A stretch of 64,000 nucleotides of DNA from Trichobilharzia regenti. Its lineage: Eukaryota > Platyhelminthes > Trematoda > Strigeidida > Schistosomatidae. Numbering within the stretch: position 1 is the first letter of the stretch; each line of letters begins with the position of its first letter. A program made the translations under genes and the position numbers. The DNA lies in assembly GCA_944472135.2 (NCBI GenBank), contig OX235262.1, positions 63,612,887 through 63,676,886 on the forward strand, written 5' to 3'. This document shows positions 11,128-22,227 of the stretch, one piece after another. The notes under the pieces are model-generated. The model made no database searches. It had not been told where the DNA came from and was given only the letters and a program-made list of their open reading frames with translations.

Positions 11128-11364
11128 CATTGAATTTTTGATTTTCCCGTCGATTGTTTGGACCGAAATGCTCGGTCTCAGGTTGACATGTCGGCTACTT
11201 GAGCAGATGCTTCGACGATGTCTGGGCAGTTAATTAGCATTTAATTGGTGGATGGTGACTAGCAGTGGAATCCAGGATGCGAATTTCGTCCTATTTGGGA
11301 CTCGTCATCTGAATGTACCTGCATTCCGAAGTGAGTGATGATGTTCCCACCGAGGCTCAAACCC
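11128..11364 (-). mobile_element. SM-alpha-like (family D) unit, minus
   Basis: On the minus strand the order is B box (GTTTGAGCCTCGGTGGGAAC), hammerhead region (11265-11330), then the long tail with the ACATCGTCGAAGCATCTG and CGACATGTCAACCTGAGACC blocks. The core reads ATGACGAG, so C3 is A and the ribozyme should be inactive. The A box is lost at the join with the plus copy. Confidence 0.75.
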
Positions 11365-11378
11365 TGTGCACTTCATTT

Positions 11379-11612
11379 CAATCAATCAACAGGAAAATCT
11401 AAAATTCAATTAAATCAATATGACCCGTTGCACAAGAGGCGGCTCTCGTGGCCCAAGTGGTATAGTGGCGTTTGAAACTATGAGCACTGGGTTCGAGCCT
11501 CGGTGGGAACATCATCACTCACTGAGAAATGCAGGTACATCCATCTGACGAGTCCCAAATAGGACGAAATTCGCATCCTGGATTCCACTGCTAGTCACCA
11601 TCCACCAATTAA
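11379..11612 (+). mobile_element. SM-alpha-like (family D) unit, plus, with intact ribozyme core
   Basis: Starts with the end of a tail (AGGAAAATCTAAAATTCAAT), then the head GCACAAGAGGCGGCTCTCGTGG, a shortened A-box region, and the GGTTCGAGCCTC B box at 11490-11501. The ATCATCACTCACT block and the hammerhead follow at 11531-11592. Compared with the copy at 51653-51880 about 13 bp are missing between A and B boxes. It forms an inverted pair with 11128-11364, with about 95-bp arms around the ribozyme parts. Confidence 0.8.
11532..11592 (+). ncRNA. Hammerhead ribozyme, SM-alpha type, core intact
   Basis: Self-cleaving RNA motif. The core CUGACGA (11545-11551) differs from the canonical CUGAUGA only at position 7, which tolerates any base. 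Helix II is GTCC/GGAC (11552-11565) with an AAAT-type loop, followed by GAAA at 11566-11569. Helix III is only two pairs (A-U, U-A) closing a TCGC loop, and the cleavage triplet ATC ends at 11577. Helix I pairs CCA with TGG but has a T-C mismatch next to the core. Schistosome SM-alpha satellites are known to encode active hammerheads; activity of this copy is inferred. Short helix III usually favours cleavage in dimeric RNA. Confidence 0.75.
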
Positions 11613-12346
11613 ATAATAATATTGATTGTAAGTGAAAGGGGATTTAAATAAATATGTATTGAAAAGTTAATAAAAAAAACTGTATTGTAAATCCTTTCAA
11701 AAATTAAGAAAAGCTATTTTTCTTTTCTCGGGCATTGCATAAATATGCATCAACAGAGAAGTACTCAATCATTTATTCACTCATGCACCCACTGGATCAT
11801 TCCTAGAAGCATACGAACAGACATATAATATGTATACTCATGTGTGTGTGTGTGATGCATGACAAATAAGGTTAGGCATCCACCTACACACACATACACA
11901 CACGCGTACACGAAGGCAGATACAAAAAAACAGTGCAATGCAAATATGATTATAACTCGTTAGTATATTTATGAGAATGAATTCAATAGTAATTTGAGTC
12001 AACCTTGTAGAAATTTACACAGATGCATGATTTTTGTACAATATAATGAATAAAGAGTTGGAAGAGTAAATAAAAACAATAATAATAATTGATGCAAATC
12101 AGTTAAAATGTTTATTTTGAAATATTTCTCTGTGTGTATTAAGAGTCTGTTTGTACAGAGTTTTATGTTTGTGTGTAAATAGTGAGTACACAGTGGTGGT
12201 ATTATTGATAATAATAATAATAATAATAATGGTGACATTGGTTGTGATTTACTTTTCACTTTTATTCCAATAAAAGCTACATTTTTGTATGATTAAGACA
12301 TTTAGATGTTTATGAATATTAAACAATTAAAATTGGATTAATTTTC
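11613..12346. other. Spacer with CA/TG and AAT microsatellites
   Basis: A (TG)n tract lies at about 11841-11855, a CA-rich tract at 11884-11905 and (AAT)n at 12209-12231. No gene is supported. Confidence 0.55.
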
Positions 12347-12672
12347 AAGTATTGGTTTTGTAGGGATTTCGTTTGATTGGATGGAGGATATCATCATTTG
12401 CTGACCTTAGTTAGAGAACCATTGGAAAACCACCTAGGAATACTGGACAACTGTTTCGTCTGCCTACTATGGGACTCTTCATCAGTAAGTACCCTCCTCC
12501 ACGGTTCGAACCCAGGACGTTCTGGTTACAAGGCTAGCGAGCTCATAGACCATTAAGCTACGGGGACCGATCCAGTGACCAGTCCATGAATTCAAATTTC
12601 TGCAAGTTGCTCTCTACCCGATGTCAGCTCATGATGAAATCCTCCAACCAATCAAACAAAATCCTTACAAAC
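12347..12672. mobile_element. Family A foldback copy with inverted tail at both ends
   Basis: The left end is a minus-strand unit, tail first (TATTGGTTTTGTAGGG). The right end is a plus-strand tail ending CTTACAAACCAATA. The terminal arms of about 65 bp are inverted copies of the same SINE tail and could be mistaken for transposon terminal repeats. The internal minus-strand ribozyme core reads ATGAAGAG (C3 to A). The B box GGTTCGAACCC is intact on the minus strand at about 12503-12513. The junction between leader and inverted tail is near 12614. Confidence 0.7.
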
Positions 12673-12680
12673 CAATATCT

Positions 12681-13409
12681 GGAAATAATTAGTTCACAAT
12701 ATTGAAAGAAAACACTGAACAATAGAGTGTCATTTTGATCCTACCTAATATATAAGGTTTGAAGATGAAAGTTAACTTGAGTGACTTTATTTTGTTTGAA
12801 TACATCCTTCATTGGTTTGTCTTCACTGTTGACGAAATACTATTTACTCTAAAGATAATGGATGCACTGAAGGACTTTAACAATAAGTCAGAAGTAATAG
12901 TTCCCCCATCAGTCTTATGTACTTCATTATGCCACGAAAGCTGGCTTACTATAGCTAGTAAGAATTTCATTCAACAGGGCTTATCTCAAAACCTGTGTGC
13001 ACATTAGTGAATAGTCTCCAGCGGTTCAGTGCTATTTGGGTTTCAGTTTGTCCAGTGAAGAACAGTATAATGGAATCTGTTTGAGAAATGATTAATGACT
13101 GAATTTCTCTTAACATCAGTTTGTGATGATATCTACACTGAAATAGAATAAAATCCCTGTGAAATCTAAAAGCTATACATTATAAGGTAGTTAATTAACT
13201 AAGCCGGTTTGCCTCCGTAGTACTTAAAACTTACTGATAAGATCATCATTTGTAAATAACATTATTAAAAACAATTTTCATGTACTCAACAAGAGGTATC
13301 AGATTTTGCAATTGAAAACTTCTGTTTCATTTAGTGATGGCTTAAATCACCCAACTTCTCTTTTGGAATTTCGCATAGAATATTTATACGAAGTACTGTA
13401 TATATTTTT
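12681..13409. repeat. Spacer with dispersed repeat F
   Basis: The stretch 13040-13135 matches the reverse complement of 20325-20420 (GTCCAGTGAAGAACAGTAT and AGAGAAATGATTA blocks). The open frame at 12759-13007 lies beside it, has no recognisable domain, and is judged chance. Confidence 0.4.
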
Positions 13410-13600
13410 TATTCATTCGCGTTCTAAGTGGAATATAGGTCTTCACCTGGAGCACTAAAGTTTCACTAGCAGTGGCGTTATTTTTTTTAAGTGTCAGCGT
13501 TGCTATTGTGACATGCAATCCGCTCTCCTTACTGATCTCACAAATGGTTAAGTAAGGCTTAGGAGCAGGTTGATGAAAAATTGAATCAAAGATCACATAA
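13410..13600 (-). mobile_element. SINE B copy, decayed, beside the AACT array
   Basis: The reverse-tail block GTTCTAAGTGGAATATAGG, the AAGTTTCACTAGCAGTGG block and a degenerate body follow SINE B order on the minus strand. The head is unrecognisable. It abuts the tetranucleotide array within about 20 bp. Confidence 0.4.
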
Positions 13601-13620
13601 ATGGTTAGGGAGTGATAAAA

Positions 13621-15292
<1,672 letters not shown>

Positions 15293-15965
15293 ATGCTGTT
15301 GACTGATAGCGTTTCTAGTGCGAGGCTATTTACCAATGGAAATATAATCTCTATTAGGTTTCTAAGTGTGCCGTATAAAATAAATATGTAAATAATGATT
15401 TCATGGTAGAGTTTCTTACTAACCGGTATCAGCTTGATAAGTCAATATTATTGATCTATAAGGTTAGTTTGGGCTGAGTGACTAATTATTGGATTACCGT
15501 TCATCAAAACTGAATTACTGACGCCAACGTGCGGTGATGAGATATTAAGAAAGGAAAGTCCATTCACGTAAAATATGATTCAAAAGGTCTGTAGGCATTC
15601 ACACAAATCTTCTCTATAACTGTCAGTCTACATATTTTCCCTCTCCATTAACAAATCACTTCTTAAATGTGTATATGTATACCTGAAATATTAATGTACC
15701 ATGTGTTACTGACAAGTAGTATGTTGCCTGTGAGGTCTTTTGCAGGAATCTTGAATACCGGATTGATAGGTTAATTAGTAAAGAGGACAAAAGAAGAACA
15801 TGAATGACTTATGTATCATTTTTTCAGTTAAAGAATTCTGCTACCAACTACCATTATGTCCTGTCACCATTACAGTACTTGAATAATTGGTTGATAGGAG
15901 TTGTAGCCAGTGATCTTACTGACAGAATTCTTTCCCCCCACCCTGAATTACATGCACGAGATTCG
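15293..15965. other. Spacer right of the array
   Basis: AT-rich, with no repeat family recognised. Confidence 0.5.
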
Positions 15966-16370
15966 CTAAGCTTGTAACGTTATACAGCACCACATGCTCC
16001 ATACGCCAATACACACAGAATAAGTATCCTACTGATGTCACCTTCAGCCACGTATATAAATTTAAGTGCATTTACGGGAGCAAGTACATTGGAAGGACAG
16101 CAAGAGGGGCTTCTATCCGGTTTTCAGAGGATATCCCAAGAAACTTATGCCTAAAAGGAAGCAGCTATTCACAAAGTGTCTTGTGGATACGGGTCATTTT
16201 GTTAAGATTTCTAAATCTTTTAAAATACTAAACATACAAAGGACAGCAAATTTACTATGATTTACTGAAGTAATTGCAATCAACCGTTTCAAACCAAACT
16301 TAAACATACAGAAAGAGAGTGTAATCATCTCTCACTACCTGGGTAACTACATTTTGATTACAGTGATTAG
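15966..16370 (+). pseudogene. Penelope-like element GIY-YIG fragment
   Basis: The plus strand encodes HVYKFKCIYGSKYIGRTARG (about 16045-16104), which carries the Y-IGRT signature of the GIY-YIG nuclease of Penelope-like elements, preceded by VTFS. It then shifts frame through SEDIPRNL to a degenerate C-terminus ending in a NIQKES / ISHYLGNY-like segment near 16350. Reverse transcriptase motifs are absent. Upstream 15975-16045 is matched in inverted orientation at 17165-17238. Confidence 0.65.
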
Positions 16371-16380
16371 TCATCCATAT

Positions 16381-16699
16381 TGGTGATTTCAGCAAGTTTT
16401 CAATTTTGAATTGCTATGTAAACCGACATACTAACACTGTTTATTAGATTTGTGTGTTTCCTAGCTCCTTCCACCTCTTCCTTTTCAATTTTGAAAGCAC
16501 GTAAATTGACGGTAACTTAAACCAAAATTGTAGTACTGTCTATATTTCAGATGCATTGATTTCATAATGTTTTCCTTACTACTATTCAATATTGAATATG
16601 TTATTGTCATTACTGACAACCATTGCAACTTCAGGTGGCCTGCAGCTGATGAGAACCTGTGAAATAGAATGATATCATGTTATGCTGGGAATCTGGTCT
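16381..16699. other. Spacer with nothing recognisable
   Basis: No element or gene seen between the Penelope-like and RTE fragments. Confidence 0.5.
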
Positions 16700-16960
16700 T
16701 TCTTTCTTTATTGAAAATGGAGATGGTTTAGACAAGCATTGAGGAGATTAGTGAGTGACATTATGCACAAGGCAGACTCTCGGGTGGACGACGAAGTGGG
16801 CGTGACTCCAAGGCTGATATAGAGACAAATCATGTGAGGGGTAGATGGAAACTTGTGGACAATCTTGGAGTCAGTTATAAATGAGTGCAGAAAACTGAAT
16901 GAAATGAAGATATGCAATTGGAGCCTTATGTTCCATTTGGGAACCAATGGGTAACAATAA
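16700..16960 (+). pseudogene. RTE-type LINE C-terminal remnant
   Basis: Decayed end of an RTE-type ORF2. The sequence GAAGATATGCAATTGGAGCC followed by TTATGTTCCATTTGGGAACC matches the codons for the W-R-AVEALCSTRNP terminus seen more clearly at 53.7 kb, and the upstream part (LRRLVSDIMHKADSRVDDEV) has the charged pre-terminal region. Stops and frame changes are frequent. The catalytic domains are missing. Confidence 0.5.
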
Positions 16961-17095
16961 AAATAGGAAATTCGCAATCAGTGTTTTAAAGACGACGCTT
17001 AAACTTCTTTGGTGACTAGTATATTCAGCACATCGTGTCGACTTTACTCTGCACAGAGTAGTTGCATAATTCACATCAAATGAGTGAATAGTCAA

Positions 17096-17164
17096 GTGTT
17101 GATTTGTAGGGATTTGATTGGTTACAGGATTTCATCATGAATTGACATTGGTTAAAGAACGTAG
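17096..17164 (-). mobile_element. Family A tail fragment, inverted relative to neighbour
   Basis: Contains TGATTTGTAGGGATTTGATTGG to TTAAAGAACG. It is separated from the plus-strand family A copy by a 73-bp Penelope-like piece. Confidence 0.65.
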
Positions 17165-17238
17165 TTCAAGGTGACATCAGTAGGATACTTATCCTGTCTG
17201 TATTGGCTTATAGACCATGTGATGCTGTATAGCGTTAT
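17165..17238 (-). repeat. Short Penelope-like fragment between inverted family A tails
   Basis: Reverse complement of 15975-16045: the GGTGACATCAGTAGGATACT and GTGATGCTGTATA blocks match. It is either host element sequence around two insertions or sequence captured during insertion. Confidence 0.6.
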
Positions 17239-17712
17239 GAGCTATCCAGTACTCCCGGGTTTTCCAATGGTTCTCTAACCTATGTCAGCTCATGATGAAA
17301 TCCTGAAATCAGCCAAATCCCTACAAACCAATCCATGAATATCGATGAGATGCTGACTAGCAACTTGCCCTACTCATGTAGGTAGCTACCTGGGGTTCTA
17401 GTGAGGAGTCGTGACCAGTAGGGTGCAACACGTCGGGTGTGAGGACAAATGCTCGCCGAAGACATTGGCTAGGGGTCGCACTATGTCGTGAATTGGCAGA
17501 AGTTAGAATTCATGGGCCAATGGATCGAGTCCCAGTGGCTTAATGATATACGAGCTCGCCTTGTAGCCAGAGGGTGCTGGGTTCGAACCCCGCCGTGTGG
17601 TCGCGTACTACTGAAGAGTCCCAAACTAGGACGAAACAGCTGTCCAGTACTCCTAGGTTTTCCAATGGTTCTCTAACCGATTTCAGCTCATGATGAAATC
17701 TGTAACAAATCA
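17239..17712 (+). mobile_element. Family A copy, tail plus full unit
   Basis: Begins at the ribozyme 3' part of a first unit (CTATCCAGTACTCCCGGG), runs through its tail to about 17330, then a complete second unit: leader, A box (17536-17546), B box GGTTCGAACCC (17580-17590), hammerhead (17605-17650) and tail. The best preserved family A ribozyme in the window is here. Confidence 0.85.
17605..17650 (+). ncRNA. Hammerhead ribozyme candidate of family A, core intact
   Basis: Core CUGAAGA (17611-17617) has every invariant base, with A at the free position 7. Helix II is GTCC/GGAC (17618-17621, 17629-17632) around CAAACTA, and GAAA is 17633-17636. Helix III is the self-complementary ACAGCTGT (17636-17643), the cleavage triplet GTC ends at 17644, and cleavage is predicted before 17645. 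Helix I pairs GTACT (17605-17609) with AGTAC (17646-17650), with an A-C mismatch next to the core. The position after the tRNA-like part copies the SM-alpha layout. Activity is inferred. Confidence 0.65.
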
Positions 17713-18710
17713 GTGAATAGTTTCCTATGACCTTATTAATTTCTTCGTAATAAGTAAATTTATGTGAAAGCTGAATAGGAGCGATTTCTATAGAGAGAAA
17801 GAAATAACCATAAATATTTATCAATGTATATAATTCCTCTCTTGGAGAAAAAAAAGATTTTTTTTGTTTTACGGAAGAATCGCCACGCCCTCTTTAAAAG
17901 AAAGCCCGCACCACCACCACCACCCCCTTTCTTATTCTGGCCGACAGGTTCTCTTAAGATTAACACCTTTTTTCGATAATTACCCACATGAATACTAATC
18001 AACACACATAAGTGACAGACTCCGTTTTTTTAAAATTTGTGCATGTGTGTATGTCTAATCATGTATGGCTTATTTGGCTCATTTGAACATCACCTCTCTT
18101 TATCTCTTATCTGGCTTTCTATTTAAACTTACCATACACACATGAAAGCCTCACCACACACACAAACACATGACAAACAGTATTGTCATGTATATCCACC
18201 CACCTATTCTATCTTATCCTATATTTGTTTATGTTTATCCTACGTATATTCATTTTTTCTTAAATCGTGTGTTGATTTACTCAAAGGTCAATTATTAATC
18301 ATAATAGGCGTAAAATTATTATTATTGAAAAGAACAAATAAACTGTTGTATTTAACTCATTGATGAGTAGTGTTCACAGTGTTTTTTTTTGTTTTGAGGA
18401 AGACTGGAAATATAATTAACTTTGTGAGTATTTAGGATGTTTTGTTAATGTAAATAATACTTACATGTTTACTTGTATTTCCCAAGATGTATGAATGTAT
18501 GTGTGTATGTATGTATGTATATGTGTGTTAATAACCCGTACAGCGTGAATATGGTGGTGGGCATTAAGCCTTAAATTATATTAGTCAAATGGGCTAAATA
18601 AGAGTGTAAATAAGAGAGTGATAACACATTGCCAACATCATTTTGCTTTACAATCATTTAACTTCTATCTATTATAAGATTTGATAGTGTGAAATATTCC
18701 CATATTATGA
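17713..18710. other. Spacer with C-rich and TATG tracts
   Basis: A CCACCACCACCACC tract followed by C5 lies at about 17908-17927, poly(T) at 17858-17868, and a TATG/TGTG tract at 18486-18528. No gene is supported. Confidence 0.5.
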
Positions 18711-19382
18711 ATTAAAAGTCAATCTGAACGAAGAATATTCTTTTCAATAATTTCTCTTCAGGTTCTTACAATTATAAAATATATTTGTGGTCGTTACAAT
18801 AATAATAATAATAAATAATTTTTTCTTCACGTTCCCAGTGGAACATAGGGCTCCAAGCTAGAGGCTTGAAGTTTCTGTAGTAGTGTTTAATTTTTACAGG
18901 ATGGGGTTGCTAGCCTCATTCCCAACCTTTCCTCTTTACCAGCATTATTTCTGGCTCAATGAGATAAAGGAGTGCGCCGGCCGGGGATCGAACCCCGGAC
19001 CATATGCATGGTCGGCGAGCGTGCTAACCGCTATACCACCGACGCACTCGTTACAATAATGCGAGTCAGTTATGCGGCGGATACATTTTTAACGTAGAAT
19101 AACAGATTAGTTATGGGGTGTCAAAATAAATAGTCATATTTGTGTGATTAATCATAATCACCACCATTGTCTCCCGTTTTACAATATTTTGGTAGTCGAT
19201 TTCAGCCAACCAGCACGTTTGTCACACAAAATAACTAATCTGTTATTCTACGTTAAAATGTATCCGCCGCATAACTGGCTCGCATTATTGTAACGACCAC
19301 AAATATTATATTTTATAATTGTGAGAACATGAAGAGGAGAAATTATTGAAAAGAATATTCTTCGTTCAGATTGACTTTTAAT
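18711..19382. repeat. Inverted repeat, about 157-bp arms, one arm split by SINE B
   Basis: The left arm (18711-18803 plus 19061-19117) is the inverted counterpart of 19226-19382. The spacer is about 110 bp. Arms share the AAGAATATTCTT region and the GCGGCGGATACA block. Divergence is moderate, so the duplication predates the SINE insertion. Confidence 0.85.
18792..19060 (-). mobile_element. SINE B copy with target-site duplication and empty-site control
   Basis: CGTTACAATAAT at 18792-18803 and 19049-19060 flanks a 245-bp insert (18804-19048). The other arm of the inverted repeat (19284-19295) carries a single copy of this 12-mer, giving the pre-insertion sequence. The element has A and B boxes (GGTTCGATCCCCGG on the minus strand) and ends in an AAT-rich 3' tail. 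Confidence 0.95.
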
Positions 19383-19547
19383 TCTATCTATTAGATATAA
19401 ATCTTTTTTTTTAGTCACAGGTTTTAAGGAGATTAACATTACAAAACGGAACTAGGGTATACAAGTTTAATAATGGCATATGCTACTAGTGAGAGATTAT
19501 AAGTAGTATGTGGTGCGGTACCTTACATAAGTAGACAACAAACAAAT

Positions 19548-19935
19548 TTACTTTTTCGAGTTAGACCACAGATTGATATCAGTTAGAGAGCCGTTGGAAA
19601 ACCTGGGTAGCTGTTTCATTCTAGTTTGGGACTCATCGGTAGTATGCACCCACTGGGTTTCGAACCCAGGCAAGCCCGTAGACGATTCAACCACTGGGTG
19701 GTGGAGCTAAATATCATGAACTGGTAGAAGTTAGAATTCATTGGCCATTGAGTTGGGTCCCAGTGAATTAATGGTCTACGAGGTTGCCTTGTAACCGGAA
19801 GGTCCTGGGTTCGCACCCTGGTGGATGGTTGGCTGCTGCCGATGTTTCCCAAACTAGGAGGAAACAGCTATCCAGTATTCCCTGGTTTTCAATGGCTATC
19901 TAACTGATATCATTATATAGTCTAACTCGAAAAGC
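19548..19935. mobile_element. Family A head-to-head inverted pair
   Basis: A minus-strand half (19548-19714) and a plus-strand half (19715-19935) meet near the start of the tRNA-like part. Ends are inverted tails (TTTTTCGAGTTAGACCACAG at left, TAGTCTAACTCGAAAAGC at right). The B box is intact in both. The cores read CCGATGAG (minus) and a deleted form (plus), so both ribozymes look inactive. Confidence 0.75.
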
Positions 19936-19984
19936 AAAGCAAATTCTTGCAAATTAACTCTTGAAAACAAATTTGTACTGAACG

Positions 19985-20262
19985 TCTCTTGGGGTTCCGA
20001 GGTGAGCCAAGTGACCATACAGCCACCGGAACAGAATCCAGTGGCCCATCAATTCCAACTCCTGCCAATTTGTGATAGATAGCGCCCATCTCCAGCCAGT
20101 GTCATCTGTAAGCGTTTGTCTCCACACCCGACTAGGTGGATCTTACTGGTCACAACTTCTCCATAGAACTCCTGGCAACTTCATCCTGTAGACAGTTACC
20201 AGTAAGCACTAGATTTCCGAGTGTTGGTTTACAGGGATTCAACTGACTTCAAGTTAGAAGGT
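19985..20262 (-). mobile_element. Family A leader-side fragment, decayed
   Basis: Contains the GAATTGATGGGCCACTGG-like leader, GACTAGGTGGATC and CTAGTG blocks on the minus strand, then a tail (GTGTTGGTTTACAGGG). The tRNA-like part is damaged and the ribozyme absent. Confidence 0.55.
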
Positions 20263-20324
20263 ATGAAAGTGAAGAGAAAAAAGCTGGAGGAAATTGTAGC
20301 TGCCACTGGTTCACTAACAGTTCG

Positions 20325-20420
20325 ATCAGAATGAATTTCTTAATGTAAAGTGACATTAAGAGAAATCCAGCCACTAATCATTTCTCTAACCAATTTCACC
20401 ATACTGTTCTTCACTGGACA
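20325..20420 (-). repeat. Dispersed repeat F, second copy
   Basis: Inverted match of 13040-13135. It has no recognisable ends or coding content. Confidence 0.5.
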
Positions 20421-20609
20421 ACTCATTCCTTTTTACGATTTAAGGGTTAAATTTGTGGCTAATTTAGTAGTCTATTTCCAGGCGATTTTCTCTTCGGAAA
20501 GAAAGAAACTGTGATAAGGCTAAATTATCCGATTACTTTAATCTCGCCTCGTTTGCTATTTCGCTAGTTTTCTAGTCGGTATTAAGCTTGAGAAAAGAAA
20601 GGGGTTGGG

Positions 20610-20722
20610 CCCCAAAAGATGCATACTGATGAACAGTCCAAAACCAAGAGGAAACAACTGTCCAGTTCTGCCAAGTTTTTCATTGGTCCTCTAACCGATA
20701 TCAACTGATAACGAAGTCATGA
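20610..20722 (+). mobile_element. Family A ribozyme-tail fragment
   Basis: CATACTGATGAACAGTCC, then GAGGAAACAACTGTCCAGTT and the tail. The core C3 is A and the tRNA-like part is lost. Confidence 0.55.
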
Positions 20723-21549
20723 AAGGGAATTTCACTCCTAAAATTCTCAGTATTCCTATTTTTTAATGTTACTTTGCTTATCAGTAAAACATTGTGAAGA
20801 CAAAAGGAGGAATATGAGGATAATACAAAGGTCAGTTGCACTGGGATGGGGTAAGAAGGAAATATCTCTTAATTATCCTAATAATTTTGCTCTTCTCTGT
20901 TGTTATCTAACCACTTCATAAATAACAAATATTAACCTATTTATCTCTTATACTATGTATTTATTGTTGTTAAGTCTAAGGGTCATATGTCAAGGGCTAG
21001 TTTGGTTTCTTATTGTAACACTTGTAGCTTTTCTTACCATTTTCTCATTTGTTTTAAACACTTCTTATACTCAACACTATTGACTTATTCTTGTGTAAAC
21101 AAGCATATTACCACATTGAATTATCACATCTAATTTAAAGGTTAAAATGGGATAAGGATAGGAAGCTGTTCACTTCAAATAGCAACTTTCTGTCACCCTT
21201 CGGAGGAATTAAATCACACCGGTGAATTATTATTATGGTTGTCGGTGTTAAGATTAATTGAAGTTATGTTTGTCTTTCGTAAATGATGAAAATTTCTTCC
21301 TTTCAATACCTCTGATATGAAATCAAACAACATCCTATCCTGAGTAAGCTATATAACTGAGAAAATTAATATAGTAGAAATTCCATACTTAAATATGTGT
21401 TTACTCTATATAACACAATGATTTAGTATTAGTGACTGGATGACGTTATTATACTTCGAGCTGACCATATTGTGGTTGGAGTGCTTATGGTCATATTTCA
21501 ACAATTGTTCCTCATTTCCATACCTTTTCGTTAATTATTCGTCTTTCGT
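20723..21549. other. AT-rich spacer
   Basis: A short block near 21190-21220 (CACCCTTCGGAGG, TCACACCGG) resembles part of dispersed repeat E at 55.67 kb. Nothing else is recognised. Confidence 0.45.
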
Positions 21550-22045
21550 GTAACTCTAGCAACAAACTGTCCAAGAACCTGTTGTCCAACAGATAGATAG
21601 AAGGAAATGGAAATGGACTGGAAGTACACTCAGGTGACCTCTGAGGGATATTATGCAATGGGGCTCTACACTAGAGCCTAAATGGAAGATGATGAGTTGG
21701 ATATGGGTCCGAATGTGACATACAGGAGATCGTGTGAGGATGAAATGTGCGTTGGTGGCACAGTGGTTAGGACTCTTGCCGACCATGCACATGGTCCGGG
21801 TTCGACCCTGCCGACGCACACCTGATATCTATGGTCGGCCTGTGAAATTTGGGCTACCGATATCCATGCTGAAAATTCCATACTTGTACCAGAAATACAG
21901 TGTGGAATCAAGCTGTAATCAAAAATAAAAAAAATAAACTTATCACCGACCGTGTACAGGTAACTAAAAGATGCTGCAGAGAACGGGTTGAAATGGAGAT
22001 GTGCAGTTGAAGCTCTATGTACCAGTCGGTACCCAAGGGAATAAT
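21550..22045 (+). pseudogene. RTE-type LINE C-terminal remnant, split by SINE C
   Basis: The plus strand encodes QIDRRKWKWTGSTLR, the conserved R-W-W-G-TLR segment near the end of RTE-type ORF2, then IMQWGSTLEPKW (the ITRQALTWNP-like segment). After a SINE C insertion at 21747-21941 comes a region matching the ALCSTRN terminus (GTTGAAGCTCTATGTACCAG). Several stops. The endonuclease and reverse transcriptase are missing. Confidence 0.7.
21747..21941 (+). mobile_element. SINE C copy inserted in RTE remnant
   Basis: Plus-strand copy giving the family layout clearly: head with TGGCACAGTGGTTAGG (A box) and GGTTCGACCC (B box), a TATCTATGGTCGGCC middle, the LINE-like tail GCTGAAAATTCCATACTTGT at about 21869, and an A-rich end. 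No clear target duplication is seen. Confidence 0.85.
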
Positions 22046-22227
22046 AATGATACATTGTTATAATGTTTAAATTCTAGTCCAGTGGTGATCTCGTGCGTTT
22101 GAATACCTTAATAACATGCCAGATACCGTTTATTGAATCCTTTTCACTTCATTAAAGTACTTAGCTTCCCTTGGAGTATCAGTTTTGAGTATGGTTTCAG
22201 TGATGCTGTGAAGTCATCTCAACATTC

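Noticed and set aside
11265..11330. Active hammerhead on the minus strand
   Set aside because: C3 is A in the core, which breaks the C3-G8 pair.
12347..12672. DNA transposon or MITE with terminal inverted repeats
   Set aside because: The inverted ends are copies of the family A SINE tail, and the equivalent copy at 36.6 kb has a variable-length retroposition-type duplication.
12759..13007. 82-codon open frame as a host gene
   Set aside because: No domain, no splice context, and it borders a dispersed repeat.
18985..19045. tRNA gene on the minus strand
   Set aside because: The A and B boxes are present, but the fold is not a cloverleaf with proper arms and the segment is the head of SINE B, repeated many times with target duplications.
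21556..22055. Minus-strand frames as a membrane or secreted protein
   Set aside because: They are antisense to the RTE and SINE C sequence.
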